A stretch of DNA of 64,000 bases from Leifsonia sp. Leaf336 (lineage in GTDB: Bacteria > Actinomycetota > Actinomycetes > Actinomycetales > Microbacteriaceae): the NCBI RefSeq assembly GCF_001423695.1, contig NZ_LMOZ01000002.1, positions 372,658 to 436,657 on the forward strand, written 5' to 3'. Position 1 is the first letter of the stretch. Every line of letters starts with the position of its first letter. The position numbers and the translations under genes were made by a program. Below the pieces are notes generated by a model. That model was not told the origin of the DNA. It did not search any database and saw nothing but the letters and a program-made list of their open reading frames with translations. Positions 27,797-35,981 of the stretch are shown here, in pieces.

Positions 27797-29004
27797 ACTC
27801 CGTGATCACCGAGACCATCGTGCGTTACCGGTCGATGCCGGTCGAGCGAACGCCGCAGCGGCTGGATCCGCTGGGAGTGCAATCCGCGTGGCTGCTGGTG
27901 CCGCTGATCGGCGTGGTGGCCGTGGGCTACGCGCTGTACTCGACGCTCGTGCACCTGGGGCAGCTGCGCAGCCCGGCCCTGGCCGTCTGGGCGATCGTCG
28001 TGCTCCTGATCGCGGTGACGGTCGCCGCGATCCGCACCCATCCGGGGCTCCCACCGGTCGGCCTGTGGTCGAACCTGGGGATCATCGGCGTCGCGCTCGC
28101 CGCGGCCGTGCTGTTCGACGCCGCGGTGTGGGGCGCCAACCAGCGCATCCAGGACGACTGGGGGCAGATCGCTGTCGCCCTCCTGCTGACGGCGATGCCG
28201 CTCTACCGGCCGGTGGCCGAGGTGCTCGCCACCACGACCGTCTCCGCCCTGGTGCTCGGGGCGCTGGCCGCGGCGCAGGCGTCGACCATCGTCATCGCGA
28301 ACCATCCGGCGGTCTATGCGACAGTCGCCGCGACACCGGTGCTGGCGCTGGCGTTCGGCGGCGCGGGATACGCCTGGACGATGACGGGGGAGACCCTGCG
28401 CTGGCGCGAGGTCGCCCGCGACGGTCAACTGCGGTTGGAGGGAGAGCTGCGGCAGGTCGCGGAACGGATGGTCGCGCAGGAGCGCGCGACCGCTCTGAAC
28501 GCGGAGGCCGTCCCCTTCCTCACCGGCCTCCTGGCCTCCGGGCGCATCACCCCGCACGACCGCGAACGCGCGCGGGCCATCGCGACGCGCCTGCGCCGAG
28601 CGGCCGTCGACGCGGTCGGCCGCAGCTGGCTCGCCGAGACGGTGGACCTGGCGCTCGCCGGCCGCGGAGCAGCCGCAGACCCGCAGAGCCGGTCGCGCGT
28701 CGACGATCCCGACCGGCTCGACCGCGTTCTGAGCGAGGAGCAGCGTGCGATCGTCGGTGCGCTGATCGGAACCGTCGCCGACCTGCCCGGGCTCGACGCG
28801 TCGAGCGTCGCGGTGGCGGTCTCCGCCCCGGACTGTCCGGTGTTCGTGCTCACCGCCCGGGCGCAGGAGCACCGTCGCGTCCTGCGCTCCGCCCTCGTCC
28901 CGTTCCTCAGCGCGCTGCAGTCCGTGTCGATGGAGGCGTCGATGCGCGTGCGCGACGGGGGATTCACCGTGCGGTTCGCATACCCTGGGAGGCGGACACC
29001 ATGA
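27793..29004 (+). CDS. Polytopic membrane protein between kinase and response regulator
   Basis: 403 residues, unrecognised. The N-terminal half has about six transmembrane segments (from LLVPLIGVVAVGYALYSTL onward). The cytoplasmic half (about 200-403) is helical with QLRLEGELRQVAERMVAQER and RARAIATRLRRAAVDAVGRS and then a mixed alpha/beta end (SSVAVAVSAPDCPVFVLTA). The overall plan mirrors the neighbouring kinase, but no His-Asp/Glu acceptor motif, N-box or G-box is visible. It may be a degenerate second sensor or kinase partner. It overlaps both neighbours by four bases, so it is made with the two-component proteins. Confidence 0.75.
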   Translation: MNSVITETIVRYRSMPVERTPQRLDPLGVQSAWLLVPLIGVVAVGYALYSTLVHLGQLRSPALAVWAIVVLLIAVTVAAIRTHPGLPPVGLWSNLGIIGVALAAAVLFDAAVWGANQRIQDDWGQIAVALLLTAMPLYRPVAEVLATTTVSALVLGALAAAQASTIVIANHPAVYATVAATPVLALAFGGAGYAWTMTGETLRWREVARDGQLRLEGELRQVAERMVAQERATALNAEAVPFLTGLLASGRITPHDRERARAIATRLRRAAVDAVGRSWLAETVDLALAGRGAAADPQSRSRVDDPDRLDRVLSEEQRAIVGALIGTVADLPGLDASSVAVAVSAPDCPVFVLTARAQEHRRVLRSALVPFLSALQSVSMEASMRVRDGGFTVRFAYPGRRTP

Positions 29005-29675
29005 GCACCGCGGCAACACACCCCACGCCATCGTCGCCGCCGATCCGGCTGGCCATCCTCGACGACCACGAGATCCTCCTCGACAGTCTCGCCACCTGGA
29101 TCGAGCGCAACGCGCCCGAGTTCGACCTCGTCGTGCGCGCGGGGAGCTGGCTGGAGCTGGTGCACAGCGACGCTTTCCCGACCGACCTGGTGATCATGGA
29201 CCTCCAACTTCGCGAATCGGTGTCGATCGGCGCCCGGGTGCGCACCTGCCGTGCGGCAGGGGCCAAGGTCGTCGTGCTGAGCGCTGTGGACACCCAGGAG
29301 GACCGGGACGCCGCACTCGCCGCCGGCGCGGTGGCGTACGTCACGAAGACCCAGCCGATGGCCGAGCTGATCGCGGTGTCGCTCGCCGCCATGGGCAGAG
29401 ACGGCTCCGCCGCGGAGCCGAAGCCCGACTGGCGCCCGCGCCCGACGGTTCCGGAGGCCTCCCGCCCCAAGCTGAGCGACGGCGAACGGCAGGCCCTCGT
29501 GCTGTACGCGGACGGCCGTACTACCTCCGAAGTCGCACGTGCGATGAACGTTCAGTACGAGACCGCGAAGACCTATCTGCGGCGCGTGCGCGAGAAGTAC
29601 GGCAAGGTCGGCAGGCCCACGAGCTCGCGCGCAGACCTCATCCGCCGCGCCGCGGAGGACGGCTACCTCACCTGA
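29001..29675 (+). CDS. LuxR/NarL-like response regulator
   Basis: 224 residues. The receiver domain occupies about 16-130: acidic pair DD near 22-23 (LAILDDHEILLD), phospho-acceptor Asp near 66 in LVIMDLQLRE, the Ser in VVLSAVDT and the Lys in AYVTKTQP. The C-terminal region (about 155-224) has an HTH DNA-binding domain, SDGERQALVLYADGRTTSEV then YETAKTYLRRVREKYGKVGR. It completes the three-gene signalling operon. Its DNA target is not apparent; autoregulation is possible. Confidence 0.87.
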   Translation: MSTAATHPTPSSPPIRLAILDDHEILLDSLATWIERNAPEFDLVVRAGSWLELVHSDAFPTDLVIMDLQLRESVSIGARVRTCRAAGAKVVVLSAVDTQEDRDAALAAGAVAYVTKTQPMAELIAVSLAAMGRDGSAAEPKPDWRPRPTVPEASRPKLSDGERQALVLYADGRTTSEVARAMNVQYETAKTYLRRVREKYGKVGRPTSSRADLIRRAAEDGYLT

Positions 29676-29691
29676 GGCTCCGGCGCCCGCA

Positions 29692-29706
29692 TAGGATTGC
29701 TCCGTG
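29692..29706 (+). promoter_or_regulatory. Leaderless promoter of tdk
   Basis: TAGGAT (29692-29697), six bases, then GTG at 29704. No ribosome-binding sequence. Same -10 hexamer and same spacing as mqo. Confidence 0.62.
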
Positions 29707-30378
29707 GCAAAACTGTATTTCCGCTACGGCGCGATGAACAGCGGCAAGAGCACGGCCATGCTGCAGGCGGCGTACAACTACGAGGAGCGCGGGCATCGCG
29801 TGCTGCTCGCCAAGCCCGAGATCGACACCAAAGGCGACATGGGCATCCTGTCGCGGCTGGGCGTGACCCGGCAGGTCGACTTCCTGATCGCTCCGGAGAC
29901 CGACGCGTACGGCAGGTTCCAGCAGCACAGGGAGCGCACGATCAAGCGGTTCGACCGCGACGTGAGCGCGCTCCTGGTCGACGAGGCGCAGTTCCTCACC
30001 GAGGCGCAGATCGACGACCTCCTGCGGATCGCGCTGCTCGACGATATCCCCGTGCTCGCCTACGGCATCCGTACCGACTTCCAGACGGTCGCGTTCCCCG
30101 GCAGCAGGCGCCTCCTGGAGGTCGCCCACAGCCTCGAGGAGCTGAAGACGATCTGCCGCTGCGGACGCAAGGCCATCTTCAACGCGCGCAAGATCGACGG
30201 CATCTTCGTCTTCGACGGCGACCAGGTCGCGATCGACGGCGCCGAGGTGAGCTACGAGGCGCTCTGCGGAAACTGCTACCTCGACGAGAGCCACGGCGTG
30301 TTGAACAACGGCCGGCGGCACTGGCCGCTGAGCACGGCGACCGCCTACGACAGCGAACCGGATTCGGACTTCACCTGA
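29704..30378 (+). CDS. tdk: Thymidine kinase
   Basis: Type II thymidine kinase of the salvage pathway, 224 residues. P-loop GAMNSGKSTAMLQ at residues 8-20, the Walker B DEAQFLTEAQIDDL, the GIRTDFQTVAFPGS loop and a C4 zinc ribbon formed by CRCGRKA and CGNC. It phosphorylates thymidine to dTMP; tmk, found at 56545, makes the next step. It starts with GTG from a leaderless promoter and overlaps ugd by one base (TGATG). Confidence 0.94.
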   Translation: MAKLYFRYGAMNSGKSTAMLQAAYNYEERGHRVLLAKPEIDTKGDMGILSRLGVTRQVDFLIAPETDAYGRFQQHRERTIKRFDRDVSALLVDEAQFLTEAQIDDLLRIALLDDIPVLAYGIRTDFQTVAFPGSRRLLEVAHSLEELKTICRCGRKAIFNARKIDGIFVFDGDQVAIDGAEVSYEALCGNCYLDESHGVLNNGRRHWPLSTATAYDSEPDSDFT

Positions 30379-31685
30379 TGCGCATCTCCGTCATCGGCGT
30401 CGGCTACCTCGGAGCCGTGCACGCCGCAGCTATGGCCGACCTGGGTCACACGGTGGTCGGCGTGGACGTCGACGAGGGCAAGATCGCCGCCCTTTCGGAG
30501 GCGCAGGCGCCGTTCTTCGAGCCGGGGCTCCCCGAGGTCCTGGCCTCCGCGACGGCGACGGGAAGACTTCGCTTCACGACCGATTTCGCCGCGGTCGCGG
30601 ATGCGGATGTGCATTTCGTGGCGGTGGGGACGCCGCAGTCGGCGGGGTCGGATGCGGCCGATCTGCGGTTCGTGGATGCCGCGTTCGCGTCGCTGCTGGA
30701 GCATGTCTCGCCGGGGGATGTGATCGTGGGCAAGTCTACGGTGCCGGTGGGCACGGCTGCCCGGTTGGCGCAGTTGGTGGCGGAGCGGGCGCCGGGGGTC
30801 ACTCTGGTGTGGAATCCGGAGTTCCTGCGGGAGGGGTTCGCGGTGCAGGACACGGTCAGCCCGGACCGGCTGGTCTACGGGGTCCCGACCGGGGAGGTGG
30901 GTGAGCGTGCCGCGCGGATCCTGGATGAGGTGTATGCGTCGGCGGTGTCGGCGGGCACGCCGGTGATCGTGACCGATTACGCGACGGCGGAGCTGGTGAA
31001 GGTCGCGGCGAACGCGTTCCTGGCCACGAAGATCTCCTTCATCAACGCGATGGCCGAGATCGCGGAGGTCACCGGTGCGGACGTGACGCAGCTGGCGGAC
31101 GCGATCGGGCATGACGCCCGGATCGGGCGCCGGTTCCTGAACGCCGGCGTCGGGTTCGGTGGCGGCTGCCTGCCCAAGGACATCCGCGCGTTCAGCGCGC
31201 GTGCGCGCGAGCTGGGCCGGGGAGAGTCGGTGCGCTTCCTCGACGAGGTCGACCAGATCAACCTCCGCCGCCGGCAGCGCGTGGTCGACCTCGTCCAGGA
31301 AGAGGCCGGTCGTCTCGACGGGGTCCGGGTCGCGGTACTCGGGCTGGCGTTCAAACCGCACTCCGACGACATCCGCGACTCGCCCGCCCTCGATATCGCG
31401 GTCCGTCTGGCCGAGGGCGGCGCGATCGTGACCGCCACCGACCCCGAAGCCATCGCCAACGCCCGCCGCCGGGCACCCCACCTCGCCTACGTCGACTCGG
31501 CGGTGGAGGCTGCCCGAGACGCGGACATCGTGCTCCTGATCACCGAATGGCCCGAATTCACCAGCCTCGACCCCCACACACTCGGCGACCTCGTCACCCA
31601 CAAAACCATCATCGACGGGCGCAACGCCCTCAACCCCGACACCTGGCGCACCGCCGGCTGGCGATACCGCGGCCTCGGCCGCTGA
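30378..31685 (+). CDS. ugd: UDP-glucose 6-dehydrogenase
   Basis: Oxidises UDP-glucose to UDP-glucuronate with NAD+, supplying acidic envelope or exopolysaccharide. 435 residues: NAD-binding VIGVGYLGAVHAA (5-17), KSTVPVGTA, WNPEFLREGFAVQD, the central FLATKISFINAMAEI helix, the catalytic Cys near 264 in GFGGGCLPKD and the C-terminal UDP-binding domain with GLAFKPHSDDIRDSP. Its codon use changes inside the gene: about 30595-31165 prefers GAT and G-ending codons, whereas both ends prefer GAC and C-ending codons, suggesting a recombinant middle. A DUF4012 protein follows on the same strand. Confidence 0.93.
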   Translation: MRISVIGVGYLGAVHAAAMADLGHTVVGVDVDEGKIAALSEAQAPFFEPGLPEVLASATATGRLRFTTDFAAVADADVHFVAVGTPQSAGSDAADLRFVDAAFASLLEHVSPGDVIVGKSTVPVGTAARLAQLVAERAPGVTLVWNPEFLREGFAVQDTVSPDRLVYGVPTGEVGERAARILDEVYASAVSAGTPVIVTDYATAELVKVAANAFLATKISFINAMAEIAEVTGADVTQLADAIGHDARIGRRFLNAGVGFGGGCLPKDIRAFSARARELGRGESVRFLDEVDQINLRRRQRVVDLVQEEAGRLDGVRVAVLGLAFKPHSDDIRDSPALDIAVRLAEGGAIVTATDPEAIANARRRAPHLAYVDSAVEAARDADIVLLITEWPEFTSLDPHTLGDLVTHKTIIDGRNALNPDTWRTAGWRYRGLGR

Positions 31686-31761
31686 CGGGCGGCGCCCGCG
31701 CCTCCTTTGGGGGTCACGTGGGGGCTGGGGTTGAAAGTGAGGATTTGTTACCTTTATCCTC

Positions 31762-33630
31762 ATGGCGACCGGTCTCTCGCACGAAGAAGCGCCGCCGCGG
31801 CCAGCGGCACCGCCTCCTGAGCCGCGCCGCCGACGTCGAAGTGCCCTCGGGCTCACCCTGATCATCGTCGGGGTCCTGCTGCTGTTCGCCGTGGCGTGGA
31901 TCGGTGCGCGGGCCTACCTTGCCCACCAGGAACTCGCCGCGGCCGCACCCGACGTGCAGGCGGTGCGTTCGGCGGTCGAGTCCGGAGACACCTCCCGTGC
32001 CGCCGCAGCCGCCGCCGACCTCCAGAAGCGCGCGCATCACGCGGCGTCGCTCACGAGCGACCCGGTGTGGCAGACGGCCGAGATCATCCCGTGGATCGGT
32101 CCCAATCTCGCCGCCGTCCGCTCTGTCGCTGCGGCCACCGACACGCTCGCCACCGACGTGGTGCGTCCGCTGGTGTCCGTCGCAGGATCCGTGGATCCCC
32201 GCGACCTGAAGCTGTCGAACGGCAAGATCGACCTGAAGCCGTTGCTCACCGCCCAGCCGGTCGTGGAGAAGGCGCAGACGGCGTTCGAGACCGCCCAGCA
32301 GCAGGTGGCCTCCATCGACGACCGCAGTGTAATCGTGCCGATCGCGACGGCGGTCGACAAGATGCGCGGCGCGATGACGGCGGTGGCTCCCGATCTGGAG
32401 GCCGCCGGCAACACCGCTCGGCTGCTGCCGGGCATGCTCGGCGCCACGGGCCCCCGCTCCTACCTGATCGTGGCGCAGAACCCGGCTGAGCTGCGAGCGA
32501 CCGGAGGCCTCATCGGGTCGGTCGCGCTGGTCACGACGAACAAGGGCGCCATCGCGCTCACCGCGCAGGACGCCGGCACCGCCATCGGCCCCTGGCCGGA
32601 GCCGGTCTTCGACGTGCCGACGGCGACGACCGACCTCTACGGCCCGCTGGTCGGCCGCTATCTGCAGGACGTCAACTTCACACCGGACTTCCCGCTCGCC
32701 GCACGCACCGCGTCCGCGATGTGGGTCAAGACGCACGGTGGCGTGGTCGACGGTGTCATCACGGTCGATCCGGTCGTGCTGAGCACGCTGCTGCGCGCCA
32801 CCGGTCCGGTCAACCTCCCCTCGGGCGACAAGCTCACCTCGTCGAACGCGGTCTCGCTGCTTCTGAGCGGTATCTATGCCCGCTATCCCGACCAGCCCAA
32901 CCTCCAGGACGCGTTCTTCTCCTCCGCCACGACCGCGCTCTTCACCAAGATCGCGAGCGGCGGCGTCGACGGCAAGGCGCTCGCCTCCGCGCTCACCGCC
33001 GCTGGCGCGTCCGACAGGCTCCGCATCTGGAGCTCCCGGCCGTCGGAGCAGTCGGTGCTGCAGTCGACGACGCTGGCCGGCAACCTGCCGGTGTCCGATT
33101 CGCAGACGACCGCGCTCGGCGTGTACTTCAACGACGCCACCGGCTCGAAGATGGACTACTACCTGCAGACGTCGGTCTCGGCCGGAGCGGCCGTCTGCCG
33201 CCTGGACGACAAGATCACCTCCATCGTGCACGTCACCCTGAAGAACACGGCCCCGGCCGACGCGGCGACGTCGTTGCCCGCCTACGTGACCGGCAACGGA
33301 TCGTATGGGGTCCCGGCGGGGCAGATCCGCACGCGGATCGCGTTCTACGGCCCGCAGAAGGGCCTCCTGGCCAGCGCGAAGAGCAACGGCGTCGACCTGA
33401 GGTCGATCGCCGGAACCGACGACGGGCGGCCGGTCGCCGTGGTGGAGGTCCAGCTGAAGCCGGGGGAGTCGACGTCCGTCGACGTGGAGTTCCTGGGCAC
33501 GGTCCAGAAGGCGACGGGGCTGACGGTGGCCGTCACCCCGACGCTGAGAGGAGACGGGTCGACCCCCGATGTGGGGGCACGAACCGCGGTGGGAACCATT
33601 GCTGTCCCGTGCACAGCCAGCGTAAAGTGA
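31762..33630 (+). CDS. DUF4012 membrane-anchored envelope protein
   Basis: 622 residues. A basic Pro-rich N-terminus ([13 protein letters not shown]) leads into a single transmembrane segment (about 31-52), so nearly all of the protein is outside. The DUF4012 region follows, with PLLTAQPVVEKAQTAFETA and the block YLIVAQNPAELRATGGLIG and GVVDGVITVDPVVLSTLL. DUF4012 proteins are common beside polysaccharide genes in actinobacteria and look distantly like LytR-CpsA-Psr proteins; the reaction is unknown. The gene starts 76 bases after ugd. No ribosome site is visible, and TTGAAA (31731) with TATCCT (31755) lies directly against the ATG, so the start could be slightly downstream. Confidence 0.82.
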   Translation: MATGLSHEEAPPRPAAPPPEPRRRRRSALGLTLIIVGVLLLFAVAWIGARAYLAHQELAAAAPDVQAVRSAVESGDTSRAAAAAADLQKRAHHAASLTSDPVWQTAEIIPWIGPNLAAVRSVAAATDTLATDVVRPLVSVAGSVDPRDLKLSNGKIDLKPLLTAQPVVEKAQTAFETAQQQVASIDDRSVIVPIATAVDKMRGAMTAVAPDLEAAGNTARLLPGMLGATGPRSYLIVAQNPAELRATGGLIGSVALVTTNKGAIALTAQDAGTAIGPWPEPVFDVPTATTDLYGPLVGRYLQDVNFTPDFPLAARTASAMWVKTHGGVVDGVITVDPVVLSTLLRATGPVNLPSGDKLTSSNAVSLLLSGIYARYPDQPNLQDAFFSSATTALFTKIASGGVDGKALASALTAAGASDRLRIWSSRPSEQSVLQSTTLAGNLPVSDSQTTALGVYFNDATGSKMDYYLQTSVSAGAAVCRLDDKITSIVHVTLKNTAPADAATSLPAYVTGNGSYGVPAGQIRTRIAFYGPQKGLLASAKSNGVDLRSIAGTDDGRPVAVVEVQLKPGESTSVDVEFLGTVQKATGLTVAVTPTLRGDGSTPDVGARTAVGTIAVPCTASVK

Positions 33631-33680
33631 GCATTAATCACTAACCGGACTGGTGCCGGGTCGAGGGGAAGGCGTACCCG

Positions 33681-34226
33681 ATGTTGAAGAAGATCCTGGC
33701 GGCAGCAGCCGTCACCGCAGCGCTGCTGCTCGCGGCACCTGCGGCCGCGAACGCAGTGGACTACCCGAGCGGGGCTCCCTGCACGTTCGACGTGAGCACC
33801 ACCCAGGCAGGCCACTCGGCCACGCTCACCTGCGTGCCAGGCACCTGGGGCGACGGCGAGAGCATCACCTGGGTCGCCAGCGGCTCCGATGGTTCGAGCA
33901 TCGTCATGGCGAGCTCCGTGACGTTCTCGAAGCACGCCAACGCCGACGGAAGCGACGTCCTGCACGTCACGCTCCCGGCCGACGCGACCGGCAGCTACAC
34001 CATCACCGGCACCGGGTCGAGCACCGGGCACGTCTGCTCCGCCTCCCTGACGGTGGTCCCGGCCGACGCATCCGCATCGACCATCAACGACCCCGGAAGC
34101 TCCGGACTCGCCGACACCGGCTCCGTCATCGCGGAGTGGGCGATCTGGACGGGCGCCGGCCTCCTGGCCGTCGGACTCGTGAGCGTCGCGGTCGCGGCGT
34201 GGATGCGCAAGGTGCGGTCCTCCTGA
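33681..34226 (+). CDS. Secreted protein with LAXTG cell-wall sorting signal
   Basis: 181 residues: a Sec signal peptide (1-26, LLLAAPAAANA), an Ig-like extracellular domain with two Cys (CTFDVSTT and CVPGTWGDGESITW) and a third pair partner in GHVCSASL, then the sorting signal LADTG at about 143-147, a hydrophobic segment and the basic tail MRKVRSS. LAXTG is the motif used by class E sortases of high-GC actinobacteria, so covalent anchoring to peptidoglycan is expected. GGGGAAGG precedes the ATG. It follows the DUF4012 gene in the same direction, 50 bases apart. Confidence 0.8.
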   Translation: MLKKILAAAAVTAALLLAAPAAANAVDYPSGAPCTFDVSTTQAGHSATLTCVPGTWGDGESITWVASGSDGSSIVMASSVTFSKHANADGSDVLHVTLPADATGSYTITGTGSSTGHVCSASLTVVPADASASTINDPGSSGLADTGSVIAEWAIWTGAGLLAVGLVSVAVAAWMRKVRSS

Positions 34227-34246
34227 CCCCGCGCCGGTAGGAATGC

Positions 34247-34275
34247 ACGGAGGGCGGCAGCGGTTGCCCTCCGTG
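34247..34275. terminator. Hairpin whose 3' arm reaches the next start codon
   Basis: CACGGAGGGC (34247-34256) pairs perfectly with GCCCTCCGTG (34266-34275). The last base of the right arm is the first base of the GTG start of the LLM gene. It can end the LAXTG gene transcript and, in a read-through message, would hide the start of the next gene. Confidence 0.5.
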
Positions 34276-35288
34276 TGACCACCGCCATCCCCCTCAACGT
34301 CCTCGACCTCGCCAGCAGACCCGCCGGCGGCAGCAACGCCGACGCAGTAGCCGGGACGATCCGCCTCGCACGAGAGGCGGAGCGTCTCGGCTACCGTCGT
34401 TTCTGGGTCGCCGAGCACCACGGGATGCCCGCGATCGCCTCCAGCGCTCCTGCCGTGCTCATCGCAGGCATCGCTGCGGCGACCGAGCGCATCCGCGTCG
34501 GGTCCGGCGGGGTGATGCTCCCCAACCACGCACCCCTCGTGGTCGCCGAGCAGTTCGGCACGCTCCGCGCCCTCTACGGCGACCGTATCGACCTCGGCAT
34601 CGGCCGGGCGCCGGGAACCGACGGCGCGACAGCGATGGCGCTGCGGCGCAGTGCCGAGGGGCTCGGTGTCGACGACTTCCCGCAGCAGCTGCTCGACCTG
34701 TTCGGGTTCTTCTACGGCGGCATGAGCGACGCGAACCCGCTGCACACCATCACCGCCGTGCCGGGCCTCGGGGACGCGCCGCAGGTGTGGCTGCTCGGTT
34801 CGAGCGGCTACAGCGCCCAGGTCGCCGCCGCTCTCGGCCTGCCGTTCGCCTTCGCCCACCACTTCGCCGGTGAGAACACCGAGGCCGCGCTCGACCTCTA
34901 CCGGTCGCGGTTCGAGCCGGGGGAGCAGCTCAGCGAGCCGCACGCGATGATCGCCGTCAACGTGATCGCCGACGACGACCCGGCGCAGGTGCGTGCGCTG
35001 TCGCTGCCCGGGCAGCTGTCGTTCCTCCGCATGCGCCGCGGACTCAAGCCGCAGCCGGTGAGCATGGAGGAGGCCCTCGCCTACGAGTTCAGCCCGGCGG
35101 AGGAGGAGTTCATCGCCGCACGCAACGCACGCCAGGCGATCGGCACGCCGGATCAGGTGAAGGCCCGTCTCGACTCGCTGATCGCCTCCACCGGCGTGGA
35201 CGAGCTGATGGTGTCGTCGGGGGCGGCGACCGTCGAGGGTCGCATCCAGTCGCTGGAGGTCGTCGCGGAGCTGTACCCCGCTCCATGA
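34275..35288 (+). CDS. LLM-class flavin-dependent oxidoreductase
   Basis: 337 residues, the luciferase-like monooxygenase fold of the group with MsnO8/alkanal-type enzymes: [20 protein letters not shown] at the start, [44 protein letters not shown] and [19 protein letters not shown]. Such enzymes use FMNH2 or F420 and oxygen on a small organic substrate. The NAD(P)H:FMN reductase 88 bases downstream would supply reduced flavin, which favours FMNH2 as cofactor. GTG 34275 matches the family N-terminus; no ribosome-binding sequence is seen and the start overlaps a hairpin. Confidence 0.88.
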   Translation: MTTAIPLNVLDLASRPAGGSNADAVAGTIRLAREAERLGYRRFWVAEHHGMPAIASSAPAVLIAGIAAATERIRVGSGGVMLPNHAPLVVAEQFGTLRALYGDRIDLGIGRAPGTDGATAMALRRSAEGLGVDDFPQQLLDLFGFFYGGMSDANPLHTITAVPGLGDAPQVWLLGSSGYSAQVAAALGLPFAFAHHFAGENTEAALDLYRSRFEPGEQLSEPHAMIAVNVIADDDPAQVRALSLPGQLSFLRMRRGLKPQPVSMEEALAYEFSPAEEEFIAARNARQAIGTPDQVKARLDSLIASTGVDELMVSSGAATVEGRIQSLEVVAELYPAP

Positions 35289-35376
35289 CGGTGCGTGACG
35301 GCGGCACGGGCTTTCGCCGACACCCGGGGGTAGCGTTGGGCCCACCCCGACCCCCCTCAGCGAAGGCGGTACCCGT

Positions 35377-35970
35377 ATGGCACACGCACCCCACGTCGTC
35401 GGCGTGAGCGGCAGCCCGACCGCGCCCTCCCGCACGACCGTGCTCGTCGACGAGGTCACGCGCTCGTTCGCCGACGCGACCGGCGGCACCGCGACCACGA
35501 TCGAGCTCGCACCGCTGCTCGCCGAACTGGGGGCCGCCCCCTTCCGCAGCGGGCTGAGCGCGCGGGTGCAGGAGGCTCTTGACACGGTCGAGTCCGCCGA
35601 CGTGGTCGTGGTCGGGTCGCCGGCCTACCGGGCGACGTACACGGGCCTGTTCAAACTGTTCTTCGACCACATCGGCCAGTACGCGCTCATCGACAAGCCG
35701 ATCGTCCTGACGGCCACAGGAGGGAGCGACCGGCACGCCCTCCTGGTGGAGCACCAGATGCGTCCCCTCTTCGGCTTCTTCCAGTCACTCACCCTGCCGC
35801 TCGGCATCTACGCGAGCGAGCCCGACTTCAAGGACTACGCGATCACGTCCGACGACCTCCGCGAACGCATCAACACGGCGGTCTCGCGCACGCTCCCGCT
35901 CATCCGCTCGCACATCGACCCGGAGTCGATCTACGCGACCGTGGATTTCGCGAGGCCTGACGCGTTCTGA
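35377..35970 (+). CDS. NAD(P)H-dependent FMN reductase
   Basis: 197 residues, flavodoxin-like fold: VVGVSGSPTAPSRTTVLVDE at the start binds the FMN phosphate, SADVVVVGSPAYRATYTGLFKLFFDH is the hallmark of NADPH-dependent FMN reductases of the MsuE/SsuE kind, and VLTATGGSDRHALLVEHQMRP follows. It would deliver FMNH2 to the neighbouring LLM monooxygenase, forming a two-component system. The stop lies inside a perfect hairpin shared with convergent nagB. Confidence 0.88.
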   Translation: MAHAPHVVGVSGSPTAPSRTTVLVDEVTRSFADATGGTATTIELAPLLAELGAAPFRSGLSARVQEALDTVESADVVVVGSPAYRATYTGLFKLFFDHIGQYALIDKPIVLTATGGSDRHALLVEHQMRPLFGFFQSLTLPLGIYASEPDFKDYAITSDDLRERINTAVSRTLPLIRSHIDPESIYATVDFARPDAF

Positions 35971-35981
35971 GGCGTCAGGCC
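35954..35981. terminator. Bidirectional terminator embedded in two convergent gene ends
   Basis: GGCCTGACGC (35954-35963) pairs perfectly with GCGTCAGGCC (35972-35981). The left arm is in the last codons of the FMN reductase and the right arm in the last codons of nagB, whose stops are only four bases apart. No U-tract. Confidence 0.6.
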
